From contig JAGVEG010000056.1 of NCBI GenBank assembly GCA_020058355.1, positions 1 to 6,228 on the forward strand: 6,228 bases of DNA, read 5' to 3'. Every line of letters begins with the position of its first letter. The stretch's first letter is position 1. The notes beneath the pieces were generated by a model. That model did not search any database, had not been told where the DNA came from, and was given only the letters and a program-made list of their open reading frames with translations. This DNA comes from Candidatus Berkelbacteria bacterium. Its GTDB lineage: Bacteria > Patescibacteriota > UBA1384 > CAILIB01. Positions 1 to 5,526 of this stretch are shown here, piece after piece. A program made the translations under genes and the position numbers.

Positions 1-1
1 C

Positions 2-712
2 ACTGAGCTTCAACTCTATGAACTACTCCTGAGCACGGGGCCAATTTCGGTTGCCAACCTTTCTGAGCAAACCTCAACTCGCCGACAAGACCTCTACTAC
101 CGGCTTGGCCATCTTGTAGAGGCCGGAATCGTTGAGGAATATGACCTACGCAAGATTAAGCACTACCGCGCCAAGAACCCGCAGGCTCTTCAGCGCTTGG
201 CCGAGCAACGGATTCTCCGGGCTGAGCAAGTCCGCTCGAGCCTTGATGGCCTCCTACCTGGTCTCACTTCTCAATTTGTACTTACAAACAACAGGCCTGG
301 TGTCCTTTTCTATGAGGGCCAAGAGGCCTATGACAAACTTGGCGAACATGCGCTAACAGCCACCGAGACCATTAAAGAATATGCTGACTACACCGCGGTA
401 CAGCAGTATATTCCTGAGGGGAATAAGTCCTACGGAAAGCTCCGCGAGAAAAAGGGGGTCAAAAAGCAGGTTATCTGCACACCCCACCCCGACCTGGCGG
501 GTTTTCGTGCCACCCACGCCCCGCAGGTAACCAAGATTCGCTCACTTGCAGACCTACCCTCGTTTGGTGCAATTGTGCAGCTCTACGATCAGACTATGAG
601 CATCCTAACGATTCGTGAGGGAGAAATGGTAGGAACGATTATCTCCGACGAGCTTATCGTCCAGCTCTTTAAGCACCTGTTTAGCTACCACTGGTCGCTT
701 GCTCAAGAGTAG
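2..712 (+). CDS. TrmB-family transcriptional regulator, 5'-truncated by the window edge
   Basis: This is a probable DNA-binding regulator of the TrmB family. The frame is open from the window edge to the TAG stop and shows 236 residues, so the true start lies outside; the Met at 197 would delete the DNA-binding domain and is not the start. Visible residues 3-57 form a winged helix: LYELLLSTGPISVANLSE, a recognition-helix region around TSTRRQDLYYRLGHLVEAG, and a wing ending in KHYRAKNP. Residues 58-90 look like the helical linker. A C-terminal effector/PLD-like domain begins near VLFYEGQEAYDKL (101-113), the usual family signature, and ends with EMVGTIISDELIVQLFKHLF (208-227). Members of about 250 residues are usual, so perhaps 10-20 residues are missing. 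It resembles the regulator at the right edge in architecture. The effector cannot be read from sequence. Its last 32 bp overlap the 3' end of the opposing GNAT gene. Confidence 0.85.
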   Translation, partial: TELQLYELLLSTGPISVANLSEQTSTRRQDLYYRLGHLVEAGIVEEYDLRKIKHYRAKNPQALQRLAEQRILRAEQVRSSLDGLLPGLTSQFVLTNNRPGVLFYEGQEAYDKLGEHALTATETIKEYADYTAVQQYIPEGNKSYGKLREKKGVKKQVICTPHPDLAGFRATHAPQVTKIRSLADLPSFGAIVQLYDQTMSILTIREGEMVGTIISDELIVQLFKHLFSYHWSLAQE

Positions 713-2549
713 CTTTTGGTTGGTACGTTGCTTCAACGTGAAGAGCTAGGCCAGTGTCTTCAAGTATGCGCCACTCCGTAATGATGTGATCGCTTAGAAG
801 GCCCCTGAGAGTGGGTGCTGTTTGCTCCATGAATACTTGGGTGTTTTCTTTTGGGATAAGCACCTTACACTTCTGCTTTTCTTCAGAAGTGACAACTTCA
901 CCTCGGGGATTTCGCTGTAAACCAAATCCCCACTCCTGCCCTTCAGGTGATTCATAGAGCTGACAGTCAGTAATTACGAAGCCGAGCTGACTATACATTG
1001 CCAAGGCAGGAAGCCGTGGCACACAGGCAGCATGTAGCGTACACTGCTCACCATCCCGCTGAAGCTGTGTCATCAGAAGAGCACGCCCAATTCCTGAGCG
1101 GTCAAGGTGAGGGTTTACATTCAATGATCCAAGCTCTTTATGACTAGGCTGCGTCTCCTCGGACCGATAAAAACCAACAAGCACCGGTTCGTACTGGTGA
1201 TTTTTCCCTGGATTTACTGCGTGTAGGGTGGTGAATTCACACCGAGGATTTGTAAGTGCCTGCTCGAGCCCGTCAGTAGCGATCGCACGTGAAGCTGGCG
1301 TATCAACTGCGCGATTTAAGGTGTGAAGTTCACGAAGTTGCCGAACAACCTCCTCGGAGAGTTCGGGACCACTCACCGTTGTGAGTTCTACGCCCCGTAG
1401 CCGCTCAAACACCTGTGCAACCTCGTGTTTATTAGGGTGATTTTTTACTGCGGTAGCCAAAAGTGCTGCACTTGCATTCATCTCACGCTCAGCAGCGGGG
1501 TTAATTTCACCATCCCTTGTTATAAGTTTTTCGAATTGCTGCGCTGCGAGTCGCGAAACTCCACGAGTAATCTTCTGTGAAACCTCAGGTGAAATTGCTT
1601 CTTGCTTAGCATAGTCACCAACCCCTCCAGTTATCACATGTGCCCACCCTCTCAAAAGAGTAGCGACACGCATAAGTTCTGTTCGTTTATCCTCAAACTC
1701 CTCGCGACGTGCAAGAATTCTGCGCATTCCCCTACGAAGCTCAGGGACATACCCCATCATAACGCAGATATCTCGGTAACCCGGTATGAGCAAGCGCAGC
1801 TCCTCAGGCGTAATCCAGTCGAGCGTATCAAAGAGTGCAAGGCGAGACCCTGGTGGCAAACTGAAGGGATGGCCTTGTCCAATGCCGTACTCCATCTGGT
1901 AGTAGGCCGGAATCCAGGCTTCACTTGGACGCCCCAAAACCTGCTGGGCCATCTCTTCTGGGGAGAGATAGGTGGACAGCATATCAAGGTCATTCACAAC
2001 ATCATCAATGGGTTCATCTTTCTGGATAACCACACCCGTTGATCTCCTCCGAAACTCAAGATGGCTCAGCGCCACCACAACTCCTCCATGATTTTCGGGA
2101 TACGCTGTAGAGTATGGACCATCCATACCCATGAGTGATTGGCCCGTATCATGGAATACCACGTGACTATCAGTCCACCAATTTCCACCATTCGCTTTCG
2201 CAGTACCATATGTTTCTGGGTACTCCAGCAGCGCTGCACGTAATGCAGATAACTGCTCTTTTTGAGTGGCTGGTAGATTCTCAAGATACTCAGGGTGATC
2301 CCGAAGTGCATACAGCACTGTTCGAAACTCTGTAAGGCCCATATACGGAAGACTTGCGAGTACTTGCTCCCGGTAGGTTGCGTCTTCAAGCAACATCTCC
2401 GTGTATGTTGCAATACGCATATCCTTCTCGGCCTTCCAGGCCTCTAATGTCTCTTTTGTGGCTAGGTCATCTTTTTGAGGCAACGCAAACGGACTACCCT
2501 CAGGGTATTCAGCAACTTCCTCAAACGTATGCTCTCGGATGCCCTCCAT
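681..2549 (-). CDS. GNAT-domain acetyltransferase with a long unrecognised N-terminal region
   Basis: The protein has 622 residues. Residues about 430-545 form a GNAT N-acetyltransferase domain, which uses acetyl-CoA to acetylate an amine. Visible support is a beta-strand PVLVGFYRSE (455-464), then LGSLNVNPHL leading into the acetyl-CoA pyrophosphate loop RSGIGRALL (484-492), and the closing motif LPALAMYSQLGFVI (513-526). Residues 1-420 are mostly predictable as charged helices and I do not recognise them. They contain an unusual aromatic and His/Asp-rich patch at 122-156 with WW at 124-125, H129, H133, D134 and HGG at 154-156. A further 70-residue tail (550-622) follows the GNAT fold. A lone GNAT is about 150 residues, so this is a large fusion. 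No signal peptide or membrane segment is seen, so it is probably cytosolic. The ATG is chosen because a -10 box lies 7 nt upstream. The substrate is unknown. Confidence 0.82.
   Translation of the reverse strand: MEGIREHTFEEVAEYPEGSPFALPQKDDLATKETLEAWKAEKDMRIATYTEMLLEDATYREQVLASLPYMGLTEFRTVLYALRDHPEYLENLPATQKEQLSALRAALLEYPETYGTAKANGGNWWTDSHVVFHDTGQSLMGMDGPYSTAYPENHGGVVVALSHLEFRRRSTGVVIQKDEPIDDVVNDLDMLSTYLSPEEMAQQVLGRPSEAWIPAYYQMEYGIGQGHPFSLPPGSRLALFDTLDWITPEELRLLIPGYRDICVMMGYVPELRRGMRRILARREEFEDKRTELMRVATLLRGWAHVITGGVGDYAKQEAISPEVSQKITRGVSRLAAQQFEKLITRDGEINPAAEREMNASAALLATAVKNHPNKHEVAQVFERLRGVELTTVSGPELSEEVVRQLRELHTLNRAVDTPASRAIATDGLEQALTNPRCEFTTLHAVNPGKNHQYEPVLVGFYRSEETQPSHKELGSLNVNPHLDRSGIGRALLMTQLQRDGEQCTLHAACVPRLPALAMYSQLGFVITDCQLYESPEGQEWGFGLQRNPRGEVVTSEEKQKCKVLIPKENTQVFMEQTAPTLRGLLSDHIITEWRILEDTGLALHVEATYQPKATLEQATSGS
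725..739. repeat. Short perfect inverted repeat past the first regulator's stop
   Basis: ACGTTG-CTT-CAACGT forms a perfect 6-bp stem with a 3-nt loop, 12 nt beyond the TAG of the left regulator and inside the 3' end of the opposing GNAT gene. No T-run follows on either strand, so it is not a standard intrinsic terminator. It might stabilise the 3' end of the regulator mRNA, or be chance. Confidence 0.3.
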
Positions 2550-2556
2550 GAGCTCT

Positions 2557-2562
2557 ACTATA
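2557..2562 (-). promoter_or_regulatory. -10 box for the GNAT-fusion gene, apparently leaderless
   Basis: On the minus strand the hexamer TATAGT is followed by 7 nt (AGAGCTC) and then the ATG at 2549. A start point about 7 nt after a -10 box would fall on or next to the A of the ATG, giving a leaderless mRNA. No clear -35 box is present at 16-18 nt, and there is no purine-rich Shine-Dalgarno sequence. The call rests on the match and spacing, and is strengthened by the same arrangement at 2575 and 5491. Confidence 0.5.
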
Positions 2563-2574
2563 CGGGAAAACCGC

Positions 2575-2580
2575 TATACT
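2575..2580 (+). promoter_or_regulatory. -10 box for the DUF1801-DUF2207 operon, apparently leaderless
   Basis: TATACT is followed by 6 nt (ACCCAC) and the ATG at 2587, again placing the expected transcription start at the initiation codon. No recognisable -35 box or Shine-Dalgarno sequence is present. The element also decides the start of the DUF1801 gene: the upstream in-frame ATGs at 2539 and 2548 lie before this promoter, and the former falls inside the opposing gene. Confidence 0.52.
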
Positions 2581-2586
2581 ACCCAC

Positions 2587-3048
2587 ATGACCTCTTCCGC
2601 ATCCACCACCGCAGAGTATCTTGCCAGTATAACTGACTGGCGGCAGGAGCCATTACAGCAGCTGACCCAGATCTTTCGGGATAACCTACCAAAGGGCTTT
2701 GAGGAGACCATGCTCTACGGAATGATTAATTTTGTGGTTCCACATAGCATCTTCCCGGCCGGGTATCACTGCAATCCAAAGGACCCCGTAAGCTTTGTAG
2801 CAATTGCTGCACAGAAGAACTCGGTAAATGTGTACCACATGGGCCTTTATATGGAGCCCGCGTTACTAACGTGGTTTCAAGAAGCCTTTGCTGCTCGTGG
2901 CATCAAGCTTGATATGGGCAAGAGCTGTATTCGATTCAGCAAGACAACAACGGTTCCTTACGACATTCTCGCTGAGCTCGCTCGTAAGATTTCTGTTGAG
3001 CAGTATCTTACCCTCTATACCAATAACCTTTCAACAAAAAAATCATGA
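2587..3048 (+). CDS. DUF1801 (YdhG-like) domain protein
   Basis: This is a small cytosolic protein of 153 residues in the DUF1801 family. The family includes Bacillus subtilis Fra (YdhG), a frataxin-like iron-binding protein, but the role of this subgroup is unsettled and iron handling should not be assumed. The whole domain is present: N-terminal helix YLASITDWRQEPLQQL (11-26), LPKGFEETMLYGMINFVVP (34-52), PAGYHCNP (57-64), a QKNSVNVYHMGLY block (76-88), the highly typical LDMGKSCIRF (108-117), and a C-terminal helix about 124-145. Length is normal. The start at 2587 is preferred over 2539 because the family domain begins just after it and a -10 box lies 6 nt upstream. Its TGA stop overlaps the next ATG as ATGA, so it is the first gene of a two-gene operon. 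The two gene products have no obvious functional link. Confidence 0.88.
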   Translation: MTSSASTTAEYLASITDWRQEPLQQLTQIFRDNLPKGFEETMLYGMINFVVPHSIFPAGYHCNPKDPVSFVAIAAQKNSVNVYHMGLYMEPALLTWFQEAFAARGIKLDMGKSCIRFSKTTTVPYDILAELARKISVEQYLTLYTNNLSTKKS

Positions 3049-4766
3049 AACATCTTTCTTCACTACTCCTTGGGCTTGGTCTCATTTTCGGACTGACATC
3101 GTCGGTAGCCGCCGAAACATGGACAATCGACAGCTACAGCACCTCTCTAAGCCTCGGCACTGACGGTGTGCTTTCAGTGAAAGAAGATATTACGGCAAAC
3201 TTCTCAAGTGATCAGCACGGTATTTTTCGCGATATCCCGTTTGCATATCAGGATAGTGCCCGGGGGAACCGCTACTACATGAAATTTAGCGATATTGCTG
3301 TTACACGCAATGCAGCTTCTGAGCCATTTGAGCAAGAGACGAGCAGTACCACCCTCCGCGTGCGCATTGGTGATGCAGATAACACGGTACGCGGGTCACA
3401 GCTCTATGGTATTTCGTATCGCGCCGAAGGCACGGTATCTGAAGATGAGACTGCTCAGTACCTTAACTGGGATAGTGTCGGTGACCAGTGGGCGGTACCT
3501 GTTGAGAATGCTACCACAACCATTACCCTACCCCCATCAATCCCTGTAAGCACCGTGAGTGGCGTCTGCTACGTGGGTATTCAGGGAAGCACCAATGGCG
3601 GTGGCTGCACGATTACCCAGGACCCTACGAATAACGCGCTTATCTCGCAGGCCAATACGACTATTACTCCCGGCACCTCCTACACGATTAACCTTGCGCT
3701 ACCCGCTGGCGCTGTACCCGTAACCGCAATTACTGAAAATCCCTACGCACTTTCAGCGAGTGCACGCCTTAGTATTCTTGTCGGATCAGTCATTGGCGGA
3801 CTTGGCCTTTTCCTTGTTAACTTTATTACCTGGTATAACCACGGCCGTGATAGTAAGCGTCTTCGTAGTATTGCACCCGTCTTTGCCTCGCCCAAGGAAC
3901 TCCGCCCTGCTGAGTTTGGTGCCCTCCTTCGCCAAGGCAGTAGTATTGCTGATATCAGCGCGACCATCATTGATTTTGCTCGCCGCGGCCTCATTACCAT
4001 TGAACAACGCGCATCGGGTGTGCTGATCTTCAAGAAAAAAGAGACGGTCTTAGCCATCGCGAGCTACCCACCAGCAGGAAGTCTCCTCCCTTACGAAAGC
4101 TACATTCGCACCAACTTTATTGGCTCAAACATTGGTGACCAATCAGTCTATCCAACCACTGATGAGCGCATGGCGCAGTATGCTCAGGAGGCGCAGTCGC
4201 TCATTATGAAGTCTACCGTGATGCAGGAATGCATTGAGGCAAGTACCCCTGCTCGCTGGGTTCACGGGGCGACTATTGTCTGTGGTGCCCTCCTTACCAT
4301 CCCCGCATTTATTGGACTTTCAGAAGATGTAAGTCTCGCCTGGCTTCCTCTGCTGCTTGTAGGTATCGGCCTTGTAGTAACGGGCATTGTCTTCTTTGCA
4401 CTCTCAAAGCGCTTTACCGCTCGTGGCCACGAGCTCCGCTACGAAGCGCTCGGCTATAAGCTCTTTATGGAAAAGGCGGAAACCCATCGTCAGAAGTTTC
4501 TTGAAGATGGTCAGCTGTATGAGCAACTCATCCCCTATGCGGTAAGCATTGGTATCGTCTCCCAGCTCACCAAGAAGCTTGAATCGATGAACGTCCCCAC
4601 CCCACAGCCTGTCTGGTTTATTGGCTCTGACTTCTCAGCGGGATCACTCGGCCAGATTAGCAGCGACGTCAGCACGGCACTTTCTTCAAGTATTAGCTCT
4701 GCCTCATCAAGTGGCGGTGGCGGTGCCGGTTCTGGTGGCGGAGGTGGCGGTGGCGGAAGCTGGTAA
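3045..4766 (+). CDS. DUF2207 family membrane protein with Gly-rich C-terminal tail
   Basis: This is a predicted envelope protein of 573 residues with unknown biochemical role. A signal peptide spans about 1-23, with basic MKH, a Leu-rich core and a likely cut at VAA/ETW. An extracytoplasmic beta-rich domain (about 24-238) carries the family features IFRDIP (60-65) and YRAEGTV (125-131), plus two cysteines, C175 and C188, that could pair. Membrane segments are at about 242-264, 407-425 and 432-453. Between the first two is a loop with SPKELRPAEFGALLRQG (282-298) and TIIDFARRGLITIEQ (307-321), typical of the family and winged-helix-like. After the third segment comes YEALGYKLFMEKAE...LIPYAVSIGI (466-504). 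The protein ends in a Ser stretch and a Gly run closed by Ser-Trp, as is common for DUF2207. The start overlaps the DUF1801 stop and has no Shine-Dalgarno sequence, so translation is probably coupled. Confidence 0.9.
   Translation: MKHLSSLLLGLGLIFGLTSSVAAETWTIDSYSTSLSLGTDGVLSVKEDITANFSSDQHGIFRDIPFAYQDSARGNRYYMKFSDIAVTRNAASEPFEQETSSTTLRVRIGDADNTVRGSQLYGISYRAEGTVSEDETAQYLNWDSVGDQWAVPVENATTTITLPPSIPVSTVSGVCYVGIQGSTNGGGCTITQDPTNNALISQANTTITPGTSYTINLALPAGAVPVTAITENPYALSASARLSILVGSVIGGLGLFLVNFITWYNHGRDSKRLRSIAPVFASPKELRPAEFGALLRQGSSIADISATIIDFARRGLITIEQRASGVLIFKKKETVLAIASYPPAGSLLPYESYIRTNFIGSNIGDQSVYPTTDERMAQYAQEAQSLIMKSTVMQECIEASTPARWVHGATIVCGALLTIPAFIGLSEDVSLAWLPLLLVGIGLVVTGIVFFALSKRFTARGHELRYEALGYKLFMEKAETHRQKFLEDGQLYEQLIPYAVSIGIVSQLTKKLESMNVPTPQPVWFIGSDFSAGSLGQISSDVSTALSSSISSASSSGGGGAGSGGGGGGGGSW
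4711..4757 (+). repeat. GGTGGC-type low-complexity repeat encoding the Gly tail
   Basis: The 3' end of the DUF2207 gene is made of repeated GGTGGCGGT units with a short GCCGGTTCT interruption, encoding about 13 glycines among residues 557-571. The units are nearly identical in DNA, so their number could change by replication slippage in steps of three bases without breaking the frame. Confidence 0.7.
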
Positions 4767-4770
4767 GTCC

Positions 4771-5484
4771 TTAGAAAACAGTTTGCAGGTTAGTGAGGAG
4801 TTCTTGAGCTGCCTGCTGATCTGAAATAGTGGCCTGGTTATCGCCAGGCTGCTTGCCATAGTTGCCCATTTGCCCGTGATTCATACCAGGGATTACCACG
4901 AAGCGCGTGTCGCTGGGTACGTTTGCGGTGTACTTTTCAATCTCCCCTGAGTTCATCAGGCCATCTTTTTCACCAACAATACTCACCACCTTCGTTGATG
5001 AATCAGCGATACTTTTGTCACAAAAGGAAGCCAGTAAGATAAGGTTTAACGCCTTACCAGGATTCGTACCAACGTAGCGGCAGGCCATTGCCCCACCCAG
5101 TGAGTGACCACCAACTGACCAGCTTAAAAGCTCAGGATGCTCCTCCCGAATTTTGGTGGCTGCCGATACATTAAAGACAGCGAGACTCAGTGGCATCTTG
5201 GCGATATAGACATTCACGGGACGCGACTGCACCAACGGCGCAAGCTTTGCCACATATGCTTCCGCCGCTACATGGCCCCCAGGGTAGAAAATAAATCCGG
5301 TCGTGGCGTCTGGCCGGGTCAGGTTAAAGCTCTCCTTACTCTCGCCGTAGTTCACGCCGGGGAGTTGCCGTGCCTGGGTCAATACAGCATCTTCAGGCTG
5401 CGAGGGGTTACTCGCCCACACCAGAAAACCGGCAACAACAAGTAAAAGAATACCGACAGGAATAATAACTTTGGGATACTTCAT
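4771..5484 (-). CDS. Membrane-anchored alpha/beta hydrolase (PF12695-like)
   Basis: The protein has 237 residues. An N-terminal hydrophobic segment (about 6-24, after MKYPK) should anchor it in the membrane with the enzyme outside, or act as an uncleaved signal. The rest is one compact alpha/beta hydrolase domain. FIFYPGGHVAAEAY (64-77) supplies the oxyanion loop, and the nucleophile elbow is GGHSLGG with Ser128. The likely acid is Asp174 in GEKDGL, and the catalytic His203 sits in GMNHGQMGNYG. The conserved GDNQATIS (214-221) also fits this subfamily. The full triad is present, so it should be an active serine hydrolase, but esterase, lipase or other activity cannot be told apart. It lies 42 bp downstream of the regulator at 5527 on the same strand, yet has its own extended -10 box. 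Its stop is 4 bp from the stop of the converging DUF2207 gene. Lack of a lipobox Cys argues against a lipoprotein. Confidence 0.9.
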   Translation of the reverse strand: MKYPKVIIPVGILLLVVAGFLVWASNPSQPEDAVLTQARQLPGVNYGESKESFNLTRPDATTGFIFYPGGHVAAEAYVAKLAPLVQSRPVNVYIAKMPLSLAVFNVSAATKIREEHPELLSWSVGGHSLGGAMACRYVGTNPGKALNLILLASFCDKSIADSSTKVVSIVGEKDGLMNSGEIEKYTANVPSDTRFVVIPGMNHGQMGNYGKQPGDNQATISDQQAAQELLTNLQTVF

Positions 5485-5490
5485 GCACTG

Positions 5491-5499
5491 AGCATAGCA
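5491..5499 (-). promoter_or_regulatory. Extended -10 promoter for the hydrolase gene, apparently leaderless
   Basis: The minus strand reads TGCTATGCT, an extended -10 (TGn followed by TATGCT). Six nt (CAGTGC) then separate it from the ATG at 5484, so transcription should begin at the initiation codon. No -35 match or Shine-Dalgarno sequence is visible. The box lets the hydrolase be transcribed apart from the regulator gene upstream. Confidence 0.55.
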
Positions 5500-5526
5500 C
5501 TCGAAACCACTTCAGCCCTAGTAGCA

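Larger units (their letters stand above)
2557..2580. promoter_or_regulatory. Imperfect inverted repeat between divergent promoters, candidate operator
   Basis: The left half ACTATACGG and the right half CCGCTATACT are related by inversion with one inserted base and one mismatch, around a GAAAA spacer. The repeat contains both opposing -10 boxes, so a dimeric protein bound here could control both genes together. Part of the symmetry comes simply from two -10 boxes facing apart, so an operator role is an inference. Flanking TrmB-type regulators are possible binders, but nothing in the sequence ties them to this site. Confidence 0.25.

Noticed and set aside
197..712. ATG at 197 as the start of the left-hand regulator
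   Set aside because: The same frame is open back to position 2 and encodes the DNA-binding domain; starting at 197 would remove it.
1602..2042. Plus-strand open frame of 146 codons inside the GNAT-fusion gene
   Set aside because: It is antisense to a strong coding gene, has no recognisable domain and is of low-complexity, improbable composition, consistent with a shadow frame.
2539..2586. Longer DUF1801 start at 2539
   Set aside because: It would add 16 residues unlike the family, overlap the opposing gene's start, and begin upstream of the likely -10 box.
3743..4057. Minus-strand frame of 104 codons inside the DUF2207 gene
   Set aside because: It is Arg-rich and low in recognisable features, as expected of antisense reading through a confident family member.
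4832..4849. GCCTGG-TTATCG-CCAGGC inverted repeat as a terminator for the DUF2207 transcript
   Set aside because: The 6-bp stem is perfect, but no T-run follows on either strand and it lies in the conserved-coding C-terminus of the hydrolase gene.
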